Shown here piece after piece: positions 1 to 7,521 of a stretch of DNA of 19,032 nucleotides; the stretch's first letter is position 1; the number at the start of each line of letters is the position of its first letter. The DNA comes from Chloroflexota bacterium (GTDB lineage Bacteria > Chloroflexota > Limnocylindria > QHBO01), in NCBI GenBank assembly GCA_013697395.1, contig JACCWY010000117.1:1-19032 (forward strand), written 5' to 3'. A program made the translations under genes and the position numbers. The notes under the pieces were generated by a model. The model ran no database searches. It was not told the DNA's origin and saw nothing but the letters and a program-made list of their open reading frames with translations.

Positions 1-1
1 C

Positions 2-574
2 GTCCCGGCCGATGCCGCCGAGCTCGAGAAGGCCCGAGCGGCGGCCGCCGGGCTGTCGGGCATCGTCGCCCAGCTCGGCGAGCTGACGCAGGCCGAGGCC
101 GCGCCTCTCCAGCGCTCGCCGCAGCACGTCGCGATGGCCGACCTGGCGCGCGAGATCGTGGCTTCGCTCGACGGCCTCCTGCGTGATCGCGGCGTCACCG
201 CGACGGTGGAGCCCGGTCCGGAGGGCGCCGACGCCCACGTCGATCGCGGACAGGTCTCCCGCGCGCTGCGCAACCTCGTGACGAACGCCATCCAGCACTC
301 GGCGCCGGCCGGCTCCGTCCGGATCGGTGTCAGCCGGGCCTCGGGTGTCGAGGTCCGGGTCGCAGATGACGGTCCCGGCATCGCCGACGAGGACATGCCC
401 TACATCTTCGAGCGCTTCTATCGTGCCGACAGGTCCCGAGGCCGGATGCCGGGCAGCGGAATCGGCCTGACCGTCGCGCGCGAGCTGATCGTCGCCAACG
501 GCGGAACGGTCGAGGTCGAGTCGACTGGACCCGCTGGAACGACCTTCCGGGTCACGCTGCCGGCCGCGGATTGA
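2..574 (+). CDS. Sensor histidine kinase, C-terminal part (5' end outside window)
   Basis: This is the C-terminal ~190 residues of a two-component sensor kinase; the frame is open from base 2, so the internal ATG at 134 is not the start. The first ~30 visible residues look like the second helix of a HisKA dimerisation domain, and the phospho-accepting His lies off the window. The HATPase_c domain is complete: N box NLVTNAIQHS, G1 box DDGPGIADED, F box IFERFYRAD and G2 box GSGIGLTVARE. The kinase would bind ATP and phosphorylate a response regulator, presumably encoded upstream out of view. The input domain and stimulus cannot be known from this fragment. The gene ends 43 bp before the GNAT gene, which has its own putative -10 box. 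All key ATP-binding boxes are intact, so I expect an active kinase. Confidence 0.93.
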   Translation, partial: VPADAAELEKARAAAAGLSGIVAQLGELTQAEAAPLQRSPQHVAMADLAREIVASLDGLLRDRGVTATVEPGPEGADAHVDRGQVSRALRNLVTNAIQHSAPAGSVRIGVSRASGVEVRVADDGPGIADEDMPYIFERFYRADRSRGRMPGSGIGLTVARELIVANGGTVEVESTGPAGTTFRVTLPAAD

Positions 575-605
575 GGCCTGCGGCGCGCGGTGGTGCGCCA
601 TCGGC

Positions 606-611
606 CATGAT
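606..611 (+). promoter_or_regulatory. Putative leaderless -10 box of the GNAT gene
   Basis: CATGAT lies exactly 6 nt before the ATG at 618. The same hexamer with the same 6-nt gap precedes the methyltransferase gene on the other strand (16104-16109). No clear -35 is visible. There is no Shine-Dalgarno before the ATG, which fits leaderless initiation. Confidence 0.4.
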
Positions 612-617
612 GGCGTC

Positions 618-1487
618 ATGGCGTTCACCGTTCGCGATCACGGAACCGTCGACGATTTCCTCGCCGCTGCCGGCGAGTTCCTCGAGGCACGCGAGGCGGA
701 GCACAACCTCCTGTTCGGCATCTCGAGCTTCGTGCGTACGAGCCCGGAGCTGCTGACCGATGGTCCGGCGACCTTCGCCACGGTGAGCGATAGCTCCGGG
801 CGAGTCGTGGCGGCCACGCTCCGGACACCGCCGCACAACCAGGTCCTGTCATGGATCGAGGAGCTCGGCGCGGTCGACGTGTTGGTGGAAGCCCTGCGCG
901 ACGAGCGGCTGCCCGGCATGCTCGGCCCGACCGAGCCGGCCGCGCGATTCGCCCGACGTTGGAGCGATGCCACCGGCCAGCCCGCGCGGATCGAGGTGGC
1001 CGAGCGCATCTTCCGCCTGGAACGTGTCCTCCCACCCGAGCGGCCCGCGACGGGCTCGTGGCGCTTCCTCGAGTCGGGTGACCGCGACCTGATCGCGCGG
1101 TGGCTGGTCGCCTTCTCCGACGAGGCCATGCCCGAGGCGCCACCGATGCCGGATCCGGGGGCGGCCGCCGACCGCTGGATCGCGCAGGTCGGCCGCATCG
1201 GCTACCTGTGGGACGACGGGGGAGAGGTCGTCTCGCTGGTCGGCGCGGGCGGAGAGACGCCGCACGGCATCCGCATCGGTCCGGTCTACACGCCGCCTGA
1301 GCTTCGTGGCCGTGGATATGCGAGCTCGCTGACGGCGGCGGCCAGCCAGGACCAGCTCGATCGCGGCCGCCAGTTCGTCTTCCTGTTCACCGACCTGGCA
1401 AACCCGACCTCGAACAAGGTCTACCGCGCCATCGGCTACGAGCCGGTCAGCGACGTCGACATGCACCGCTTCGGTGCCGATGCCTAG
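618..1487 (+). CDS. GNAT-family N-acetyltransferase
   Basis: A 289-residue protein of the GNAT superfamily, which transfers an acetyl group from acetyl-CoA to an amine. The catalytic fold is C-terminal. The acetyl-CoA pyrophosphate-binding motif A is RGRGYA at residues 230-235, preceded by the strand IRIGPVYTPPE and followed by helix ASSLTAAASQ. A motif-B-like stretch follows, with NPTSNKVYRAIGYEPV. The N-terminal ~150 residues resemble a second, degenerate GNAT-like half, as in double-length GNAT proteins. The substrate cannot be told from sequence. The start at 618 is preferred because a CATGAT box sits 6 nt upstream and the protein begins sensibly there. The 3' end overlaps the next gene, suggesting cotranscription. 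Cytosolic; no membrane segment. Confidence 0.88.
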   Translation: MAFTVRDHGTVDDFLAAAGEFLEAREAEHNLLFGISSFVRTSPELLTDGPATFATVSDSSGRVVAATLRTPPHNQVLSWIEELGAVDVLVEALRDERLPGMLGPTEPAARFARRWSDATGQPARIEVAERIFRLERVLPPERPATGSWRFLESGDRDLIARWLVAFSDEAMPEAPPMPDPGAAADRWIAQVGRIGYLWDDGGEVVSLVGAGGETPHGIRIGPVYTPPELRGRGYASSLTAAASQDQLDRGRQFVFLFTDLANPTSNKVYRAIGYEPVSDVDMHRFGADA

Positions 1488-1887
1488 GGTCGTGCTCGCC
1501 CTGATCGTCATCCTGTCCGCCTGCTCGACTCCCGCGGGGGAAGAACGAACCGGGTGCGGGGCGGAGTGGCGACAGGTCGAGGCGGTCGCGGCCACCGCGC
1601 GCGGCGTCGATGAGCAGCCGCTGCCGGTCGCGTGCATCCACCAGATCGCCAACCGTCGCGTGCGCGTCGGTTTCACGTTGCCGGCCGGTCCGAGCTGCCA
1701 CGTCCTCCGGCGCGTCGAGCTCGTGGAGTCGGCCGAAGCAGTCTCGATCAGCCTCTTCGGCGCGGTTGACGACGATCCCGCCGCCGGCGCCTGCCCCGAG
1801 GAGCCACGCGACGCCGTCACCGAGATCGACCTCGCGGCGCCGGTGGACGACCGAGTCCTGCTCGACGGGAGCGGCACCGGGGAATAG
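1480..1887 (+). CDS. Small secreted lipoprotein, function unknown
   Basis: A protein of ~135 residues beginning with a short hydrophobic signal and the lipobox LSAC, so it is probably lipidated and held on the outer face of the membrane. The mature part has several cysteines (GCGAEW, PVACIHQ, PSCHVL, GACPEE) that could form disulfides, and it is mostly beta-rich. I recognise no family. Two starts are possible, GTG at 1474 and ATG at 1480. I chose ATG because it overlaps the GNAT stop by only 8 bp and puts the signal peptide at the usual length. The overlap suggests translational coupling to the acetyltransferase, although a functional link between the two products is not evident. Confidence 0.7.
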   Translation: MPRVVLALIVILSACSTPAGEERTGCGAEWRQVEAVAATARGVDEQPLPVACIHQIANRRVRVGFTLPAGPSCHVLRRVELVESAEAVSISLFGAVDDDPAAGACPEEPRDAVTEIDLAAPVDDRVLLDGSGTGE

Positions 1888-1920
1888 CCAACGAACACTT
1901 TGGGCTCCGTTCCAGTCAGG

Positions 1921-2503
1921 ATGACTGAGAACCGATACCGAGCGAGCCCTGAACCCCATTCGGCAGGCCCAAGCCGGCGACCTCGAGGCATTCGACATGC
2001 TGGTGCAGCAACACGCGCCCAAGCTCTACCGCCTGGCGTCCGGGATCGTGGGCGTGACCGATGCCCAGGACATCACGCAGGACACCTTCACCGCCGCGTG
2101 GCGCAAGCTTCCCACGCTGCGCGACCCCGAGCGCTTTCCGCAGTGGATCACCCGCATCTGCGTCAACAGGTGTCGTACGCACCTGCACGCGAATCGATCG
2201 GCGCCAATCTCGCTGGAGGCGGGTGGCGCGGAGGAGATGCCCGCCCGCGGCGACTTCCGGGACGCGATCGACGCGCGCGCGGTGATCGGGCCGGCATTCA
2301 GGGGCCTATCGGCTGACCATCGATCCGTCCTGGCGCTCCATTACGGCCTCGGCCTCTCGATCCGCGACACGGCCGATGCCATGGACGTTCGCGTCGGAAC
2401 CGCCAAGTCGCGGCTCAACGCCGCGCTGCGGATCATGCGCGTCGCGCTCGGGCCCCTGCCCACGGCGACGACGGTCGTGGACGAGCAGGCGGTGTCGCAA
2501 TGA
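1921..2503 (+). CDS. ECF-type RNA polymerase sigma factor with apparent +1 frameshift near its start
   Basis: Extracytoplasmic-function sigma-70 factor, which would redirect RNA polymerase to a small regulon. Region 2 is recognisable from AFDMLVQQHAPKLYRLA through ITQDTFTAAWRKLPTLRDP and FPQWITRICVNRCR. Region 4 is LSADHRSVLALHYGLGLSIR followed by the helix-turn-helix DTADAMDVRVGTAKSRL. The first in-frame ATG is at 1997, but the same frame upstream reads RQAQAGDLEAFD, a typical sigma N-terminus, and contains no ATG, GTG or TTG before a stop at 1922-1924. An ATG at 1921 in the neighbouring frame gives MTEN, and one skipped base near 1933 would join it to the sigma frame. The coordinates given are for that joined reading; the uninterrupted ORF is 1997-2503, 168 residues. 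It overlaps the next gene by ATGA at 2500, the usual arrangement for a sigma/anti-sigma pair. Confidence 0.85.
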
Positions 2504-3855
2504 CCGGACGGCCCACCTCCTCGACCGACGAGCTCGTCGCGGACTACGTCAGATCCACCATGCGTGTCGCGCTGCCACCGGCCTTCGTCGACGACGTGAT
2601 GCGCTCCGTGGCGGCCACGCCCCAGGAGCGCCGGACCTGGTTCAGCGCGTTCGGGCCGTTCGCACCCGCCATCGCCGCGGTTGCCGCGACCGCTCTGATG
2701 ATCGCGGTCGGCTTTGTCCTGCTGGCGCCACGCAATGTCGGCCCGCCGCCCGAGCCGACCCCCACGCCGGCGCCGACGCTCACTCCCGAGATCGGCCGCG
2801 TCCTGACCGAGCCCGGCGATGTCATTCGCATGGCTGCCCTCGACGGCGCCGGCCAATTCGGCACGGTCACCATCCGGCGCGGGGAGGAGAAGGGTGGCTA
2901 CGAGGATTTCGTGCCGTTTGCCTTCGAGGACGTCTTCTTCGTCGAGCTGTATGTCACGTACGAGCCCAATCGGTCCACCAGCGAGGAGTACGGCGAATGG
3001 GAGTTCGCCTACGCAGTCGACCTCGAGGGGGACGGATTCGTTGATGAGGCGCTGCGCCGCGGCGTCGGCTTCCTGGGCCTGGAGGAGCAGCCCGGCTACG
3101 ACTCGGCCCCCCAACCGCTCCTCCAGGGCAAGCGCTTCGGTGACGAGGTCCTCGAAGGTTGGTTGGTGCTGGAGCTGCCCGCCGCCGCCGCCGACTTTGA
3201 CCTCTACCTGGTCTACGGTCACGGCGAATGGACCGACGGGATCGAGAACATGGTGCCGGACGCCTCCGCGCTGCTTCGACTGCCCGCTGATCCAGTCGGC
3301 ATCACGCCGTTCGATCCCGATAGCTTCCCGTCTCCCGAGGGCACCCCGATCCCGATGCCAAGCTTCCACGTCCTCCCGTCGCCGGTGCCCTCGGCTGCGG
3401 CGACGTTCGAGCCCTCGACGGACATCGAAGCCGACGCACTGTTCCAAGAGACGCAGAGTTGTCCGAACGCCGGCCTGGGAGTGAGGATCACCTTCCCCGG
3501 CTCGTGGTCCACCAACGAGGCCTACGAGGACATTCCGGCATGCAGCTTCTTCGGGCCCGATCAGATCGACGCGGAGCTCATCTACAACGGACTCGGCGAC
3601 TTCCCGCCGGTCAGCTTCTTCGAGATTCCCTCGTGGACCGGCGGAATCGAGCAACCGCAATTTGAGCGCCTCCCCGTCGGCGACCGCGTCGCGTGGCGGA
3701 TCACCTTCACCGAGGACCAGCAGAGCACCGGCACTCAGTACCTCATTCCCCTCACGGACGACCCGTATGGTCCGCTGCTCAGGGCCATTGCCGGTCAGCC
3801 GGACGGTCGCGCTGTGCTGGAGCGCATGCTGCTCCGCCTCGAGTTCGCCGAGTAG
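2500..3855 (+). CDS. Membrane-anchored probable anti-sigma/sensor protein with large external part
   Basis: A 451-residue single-pass membrane protein. Residues 1-50 are cytoplasmic and helical (DELVADYVRSTMR, PPAFVDDVMRSVAAT), residues ~54-77 form one transmembrane helix, and a Pro/Thr linker PEPTPTPAPTLTP follows at ~85-96. Two external segments come next: ~97-270, rich in aromatic and acidic residues, and ~310-451, containing two cysteines (TQSCPNAG, IPACSFFG) that could pair. A second Pro-rich linker separates them. The ATGA overlap with the ECF sigma gene and this topology suggest the N-terminus holds the sigma factor inactive while the outside part senses a signal. There is no HxxxCxxC zinc anti-sigma motif, so this would be a non-ZAS type. 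I recognise no named family for the external part. Confidence 0.72.
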   Translation: MTGRPTSSTDELVADYVRSTMRVALPPAFVDDVMRSVAATPQERRTWFSAFGPFAPAIAAVAATALMIAVGFVLLAPRNVGPPPEPTPTPAPTLTPEIGRVLTEPGDVIRMAALDGAGQFGTVTIRRGEEKGGYEDFVPFAFEDVFFVELYVTYEPNRSTSEEYGEWEFAYAVDLEGDGFVDEALRRGVGFLGLEEQPGYDSAPQPLLQGKRFGDEVLEGWLVLELPAAAADFDLYLVYGHGEWTDGIENMVPDASALLRLPADPVGITPFDPDSFPSPEGTPIPMPSFHVLPSPVPSAAATFEPSTDIEADALFQETQSCPNAGLGVRITFPGSWSTNEAYEDIPACSFFGPDQIDAELIYNGLGDFPPVSFFEIPSWTGGIEQPQFERLPVGDRVAWRITFTEDQQSTGTQYLIPLTDDPYGPLLRAIAGQPDGRAVLERMLLRLEFAE

Positions 3856-3896
3856 CGGCACTTTGGTGGACGGGACGCCGGCCAGACGGTTCCGGC

Positions 3897-3902
3897 TACC
3901 AT
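3897..3902 (+). promoter_or_regulatory. Putative leaderless -10 box of the aldehyde dehydrogenase gene
   Basis: TACCAT stands 6 nt before the ATG at 3909 and is the best TAnnnT match between the two genes. No Shine-Dalgarno precedes the ATG. A -35 is not clear. Confidence 0.45.
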
Positions 3903-3908
3903 TCGGGC

Positions 3909-5384
3909 ATGTCCGATGCCCCGACACAGCTGCTCATCAATGGCGAGCTGCGCGACGCGGCCGCCGGCGCCACGTTCGCGACCTTCGACCCGGCGAGGGG
4001 CGCCGAGCTGGCGAGGGTCGCGCAGGCCGGGGCCGATGACGTCGACGCGGCGGTGACGGCGGCTCGGTCCGCGTTCGACGGCGCCTGGGCAAAGACCTCG
4101 CCGGCCAAGCGCGCGCGGGCGCTCAACAGGCTCGCCCAGCTTCTCGACGAGCAGACCGACGCGCTCGCCGAGCTCGAGTCCCGCAACAGCGGCAAGCCGA
4201 AGTGGCAGTGCGTGGCCGAGATCAAGGTGGCCGTCGCCACCCTGGAGCTGTTCGCAGGGACGGCGCAGCACCTGTATGGGCGCTCGCACGTGGTGAACCC
4301 ATCGGTCGTGGCCTACACGTTGCGCGAGCCGATCGGCGTCGTCGGCGCGATCATCCCGTGGAACTACCCGCTCATGATGGCCGCCTGGAAGGTGGCGCCG
4401 GCCCTTGCCACCGGCAACACGCTCATCCTCAAGCCGGCCAGCGCCACGCCGCTGACCGCCATCCGGCTCGGCGAGCTCGCGCTCGAGGCCGGCATTCCGC
4501 CTGGCGTCCTCAACATCGTGCCGGGCCCTGGTACCGAGGTCGGCGAGGCCATGGCGAGCCACCCGGGGATCGACAAGATCGCGTTCACTGGCGAGACGGC
4601 CACCGGCCGTCGCATCGCGGAGGTCGCGGCGAAATCGCTCAAGCGCGTGTCGCTCGAGCTCGGCGGCAAGAGCCCGAACATCGTCTTCGCCGATGCCGAC
4701 ATCGACGCGGCTGTCATCGGCTCGTTGTGGGCGATCTACTACTCGGCCGGACAGTCGTGCGAGGCGCGCTCTCGCCTCCTGGTGCAGGACGAGGTGTACG
4801 AGGCATTCGCATCGGCGTTTGCCGAGAAGGCGAAGGCCCTGAAGGTCGGCGATCCGCTCGCCGACGACACGAAGGTGGGCTCGCTCATCAGCAGGAAGCA
4901 CGCCGACAAGGTGCGCGGCCTGGTGCAGGCCGGCCTCGACGAGGGCGGCGTGCTGCTTGCCGGCGGGGACCTCGACCTCGAGGGGGATCTTGATTCGGAT
5001 GCATTCGTGGCCCCCACGCTCATCGGCGGCGTGTCCAACGAGTCTCGGATCGCGCAGGAGGAGGTCTTCGGCCCGGTCGTGACGCTGACCCGCTTCAGCG
5101 ACGAGGCCGAGGCGGTGCGGTTCGCCAACGGCGTCCGCTACGGTTTGGCGGCAACGGTCTGGACGGCCGATGGCGCGCGTGGCCACCGGGTCGCGCAACG
5201 CATCCGGTCCGGCGCGGTGGGGATCAACACCCCGTTCATCGCCTTCCCCGGCGTCCCGTTCGGCGGCTTCAAGGAGTCCGGCTACGGCCGCGAGCAGTCG
5301 CTCGAGGCGCTCGACCTGTACACCGAGACGAAGGCCGTGCTCCAGGGCACATCTGCCAAGCCGATCAACCCGTTCGGGGTCTGA
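3909..5384 (+). CDS. NAD(P)-dependent aldehyde dehydrogenase
   Basis: A 491-residue member of the aldehyde dehydrogenase superfamily, which oxidises aldehydes to carboxylates with NAD(P)+. The catalytic nucleophile is C284 in GQSCEARSR and the general base is E250 in LELGGKSPN. Their 34-residue spacing is as in classical ALDHs. The cofactor region has IIPWNYPLMMAAWK, KPASATPL and FTGETATGRRI. The C-terminal EEVFGPV and PFGGFKESGYGRE motifs are present. Length and motifs fit the betaine-aldehyde/broad-specificity group, but the substrate cannot be fixed. The frame is open further upstream to 3693, inside the previous gene. ATG 3909 gives the usual N-terminus and has a TACCAT box at the right distance. 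A SRPBCC gene follows 11 bp later. Confidence 0.95.
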   Translation: MSDAPTQLLINGELRDAAAGATFATFDPARGAELARVAQAGADDVDAAVTAARSAFDGAWAKTSPAKRARALNRLAQLLDEQTDALAELESRNSGKPKWQCVAEIKVAVATLELFAGTAQHLYGRSHVVNPSVVAYTLREPIGVVGAIIPWNYPLMMAAWKVAPALATGNTLILKPASATPLTAIRLGELALEAGIPPGVLNIVPGPGTEVGEAMASHPGIDKIAFTGETATGRRIAEVAAKSLKRVSLELGGKSPNIVFADADIDAAVIGSLWAIYYSAGQSCEARSRLLVQDEVYEAFASAFAEKAKALKVGDPLADDTKVGSLISRKHADKVRGLVQAGLDEGGVLLAGGDLDLEGDLDSDAFVAPTLIGGVSNESRIAQEEVFGPVVTLTRFSDEAEAVRFANGVRYGLAATVWTADGARGHRVAQRIRSGAVGINTPFIAFPGVPFGGFKESGYGREQSLEALDLYTETKAVLQGTSAKPINPFGV

Positions 5385-5395
5385 TCGTCGCGGCG

Positions 5396-5860
5396 ATGCC
5401 GATCATTCGATCCCGCTCGTGGGTGTCCGCGCCGGTGGAGGCGGCATTCGCGTTCTACGACGACCCCGCAAACCTCGAGCGCCTGATGCCGCCGCCAGTC
5501 CGCATCCGCCCTGTCCGGGTAGACCCGTCGCCGCCGCGCGCCGGGACGGTGGTCGAATTCCGCTATGGAATCGGTCCGTGGCAGCGCTTCTGGCTGGTCC
5601 GGTTCGCGGAGCACGTCCCGGGCGAGCGGATCGTGGACGAGACGCTCGCGGGACCGATGGCGCGCTTCCACCACTCGCACACCTTCACGCCGGCGCGCGG
5701 CGGGGGAACCTGGATCGAGGACCGAGTCGAATATCACGTTGGGCCGGACGGGGTCATCGGCGCCGTGGTGGACTTCATCGCCGGAATCGCGATCCGCCTC
5801 ACGTTCGTGTGGCGACAGGCACGCCAGAGGGGGTTTCTCAGGGGTCATGAGGTGCTTTGA
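5396..5860 (+). CDS. SRPBCC (START-like) family protein
   Basis: A 154-residue protein with the START/Bet v 1-like helix-grip fold of the SRPBCC superfamily, which binds hydrophobic ligands in an internal cavity. Family-typical features are the opening strand IIRSRSWVSAPVEAAFAFY, the segment DPANLERLMPP, the middle strands GTVVEFRYGIG and RIVDETLAGPMARFHHSHTF, and a long C-terminal helix. The pattern WIEDRVEYHV near the end is typical of the polyketide-cyclase/dehydrase-like subgroup. The ligand is unknown. It starts 11 bp after the aldehyde dehydrogenase stop with no promoter between, so it is probably cotranscribed with it. No signal peptide; cytosolic. Confidence 0.85.
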   Translation: MPIIRSRSWVSAPVEAAFAFYDDPANLERLMPPPVRIRPVRVDPSPPRAGTVVEFRYGIGPWQRFWLVRFAEHVPGERIVDETLAGPMARFHHSHTFTPARGGGTWIEDRVEYHVGPDGVIGAVVDFIAGIAIRLTFVWRQARQRGFLRGHEVL

Positions 5861-6051
5861 CCGGCCCGTACCTCGGGCGCGTCCGACAGGGCGGGAGGGT
5901 CTTGCCGAGGACGGTCTGCGCGCATCAGCGACTTCGCGTGACAACGCGGACCACGATGGCATGTGCGACCGTGTGGCACGTTCTCACGCCAATCCTCTGA
6001 GGGCGACAGAGGGCTGAGACAGCCAGAGCCGCCTGCACGCACGGCGGCCGG

Positions 6052-6080
6052 TTGCGCCGCACCCGCCCCCCGCGTACCGT
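6052..6080 (+). promoter_or_regulatory. Putative promoter of the orphan secretion-type ATPase gene
   Basis: A -35-like TTGCGC (6052-6057) and a -10-like TACCGT (6075-6080) are separated by 17 bp. The ATG follows 10 nt after the -10, which would give a very short leader. It lies in the ~230-nt non-coding gap 5861-6090, in which I see nothing else. Confidence 0.45.
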
Positions 6081-6090
6081 GCGTCGCAGC

Positions 6091-6972
6091 ATGACGGGCG
6101 CCCTCGCAGCATGGTTTTCCCGGTTCCCCGACGGCTGGTGGGGATACCACTGGGCGCCGCCGAGGCCGATGAGCGCCGTCGAGCTGATCGGGACTCCGAC
6201 CATCGACGCGCGCCTGATGGCGACCCTCTGGGCCGTCGTCGCTCGCCGGCGCAGCGTCATGCTCAGCTCGGAGGCGCCGCAGGCCGGCAAGACGACCGCG
6301 CTCTCCGCGTTGGTCGACTTCCTGCCCGACGACACGACCGGCATCTTCGTCCGCGGCTGGTGGGAGGAGTACGAGTGGCTGGAGGAGATCCCCGCCGGGA
6401 CCGGCTACCTCCTCATCAGCGAGATGAGCGATCACCTGCCCGTGTACGTCTGGGGCCGCGCCGCGCGCGGCGCCCTCATGCTGGCCGGCAAGGGCTGGGG
6501 CCTGGGAGCCACGATGCACGCCGATTCCCTGCCGGAGGCGCTGGCCGTCCTGCGCAGCGACCTCGGCGCGACCGACGTGGACCTCGCCGGCCTCACCGTC
6601 TACCTCCAGTACTCGGCCTACGAGACGCCCGCCGGCATGTACCGCCGGGTCGAGGAGGCCTGGCACCTTCGGCTCGATGAGCAGGGCACGCTGTCACCCG
6701 TCCGCCTCGGCGCCATCGCCGGTGACCGATCGCCGTCGCTGACCGGCGCCCAGCGCCTGCCCTCCCCGCCGATGTTGGCGACCGACGGTGGACGCTTGTC
6801 GCGCCCCTTCGTCCACGATCCCGCCGCCTACGCCGTCCTGGCGGCGAGCCTCGGCGTCGGTCCCGATGACCTCGAACGCGAGGTCGCGCAGCGCACCGCC
6901 TTCCTCGAATCGCTCGCCGAGCGGGGCATCTGCGATCCGCCTTCTGTGAACGAGGCGCTCAGAGAGTTCTGA
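6091..6972 (+). CDS. Orphan P-loop ATPase resembling type II/IV secretion ATPases (CpaF/VirB11-like)
   Basis: A 293-residue protein with a P-loop SSEAPQAGKTT (K67), a degenerate Walker A in which the leading Gly is replaced. A His-box-like GATMHADSLPEALAVL at ~139-154 recalls the HA(N/D)S motif of GspE/CpaF/VirB11 ATPases. The segment between, LLISEMSDHLPVYVWG, sits where Walker B and the Asp box are expected, but the canonical DE(I/L)R is not obvious. The N-terminus is unusually aromatic (FPDGWWGYHWAPP) and there is no room for the usual N-terminal domain of secretion ATPases. No pilus, Tad or conjugation gene is nearby. ATG 6091 is chosen over the upstream TTG 6052, which forms the putative -35. 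It ends 6 bp from a convergent lipoprotein gene. Family assignment is moderate and the role unknown. Confidence 0.68.
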   Translation: MTGALAAWFSRFPDGWWGYHWAPPRPMSAVELIGTPTIDARLMATLWAVVARRRSVMLSSEAPQAGKTTALSALVDFLPDDTTGIFVRGWWEEYEWLEEIPAGTGYLLISEMSDHLPVYVWGRAARGALMLAGKGWGLGATMHADSLPEALAVLRSDLGATDVDLAGLTVYLQYSAYETPAGMYRRVEEAWHLRLDEQGTLSPVRLGAIAGDRSPSLTGAQRLPSPPMLATDGGRLSRPFVHDPAAYAVLAASLGVGPDDLEREVAQRTAFLESLAERGICDPPSVNEALREF

Positions 6973-6978
6973 GCGGGG

Positions 6979-7458
6979 CTAGGGCTCGTAGCGCCGGAAC
7001 GACCCCGGGACGAGCACCTCCGACCTCCCCGAGCAGGGATCGACCGCGACCATCGTGAACGTCAGGGTGTCCTCCTCGATGGCCCATGTGTAGACGCCCT
7101 CGCCGTCGCAGAGAGAGCCTCCATGGAACTCGATTCGATCCCCGTCGACGGTCACGCGCCCGGACCCGCGTGCAAACCCACGCTGGATCGAATAGCCCAC
7201 CTGCAGCGACAGGTCGACCCGCTCACCGCCGACCGACCGTCGCCACGTGCCGGCGAGCTCGGGAGGGACGGTGCTTTCGATCAGCGTGGGCGAGGGGCTC
7301 GGCGTCGCCGTCGGGGTCGGGGTCGGCGACACGGTTTGCGACGGCGTTGGCACGGCGGAGACGGCCGGACCGGCCATGCAGCCGGCCAGGACAATGGCGA
7401 GCGCCGCAATGACCGAGATCGGCCGCCGCCGTGAAGAGGGATGGTCTGGCAACCTCAT
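6979..7458 (-). CDS. Secreted lipoprotein with Pro/Thr linker and small beta domain
   Basis: A 159-residue protein. Basic N-terminus (RLPDHPSSRRRP), hydrophobic core and lipobox LAGC predict lipidation and surface display. A low-complexity linker of PTP/SPS repeats follows at ~40-65. A compact domain of ~95 residues beginning PPELAGTWRRSVGG comes next, with alternating hydrophobic strands and two cysteines (SLCDGEG, DPCSGRS). The opening LAGTW and overall pattern resemble lipocalin-like or 'protein of unknown function' beta-barrels, but I cannot assign a family. The frame extends upstream to 7866. ATG 7458 is chosen because it puts the signal sequence at normal length and does not overlap the divergent regulator. 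Divergent from the LuxR gene (63 bp between starts) and tail-to-tail with the ATPase gene. Confidence 0.75.
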   Translation of the reverse strand: MRLPDHPSSRRRPISVIAALAIVLAGCMAGPAVSAVPTPSQTVSPTPTPTATPSPSPTLIESTVPPELAGTWRRSVGGERVDLSLQVGYSIQRGFARGSGRVTVDGDRIEFHGGSLCDGEGVYTWAIEEDTLTFTMVAVDPCSGRSEVLVPGSFRRYEP

Positions 7459-7484
7459 GGTCACAGCCTTGCCGTCCGGGAGCC

Positions 7485-7514
7485 TTGCGGGCAATACGGC
7501 GCAGGGCGTAGTTT
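7485..7514 (+). promoter_or_regulatory. Putative promoter of the LuxR-type regulator, leaderless
   Basis: A -35-like TTGCGG (7485-7490), an 18-bp spacer and a -10-like TAGTTT (7509-7514), then 7 nt to the ATG at 7522. It lies in the 63-bp gap between two divergent genes, so it may be shared or autoregulated. Confidence 0.5.
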
Positions 7515-7521
7515 TCAGCCG

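Noticed and set aside
1879..1911. Possible ECF-type autoregulatory promoter before the sigma gene (GGAAT and CGTT)
   Set aside because: The 22-bp spacing is too long for an ECF promoter and no alternative spacing fits.
5847..6017. 57-codon ORF after the SRPBCC gene
   Set aside because: It overlaps the SRPBCC end, has no start signal and shows composition like random high-GC sequence.
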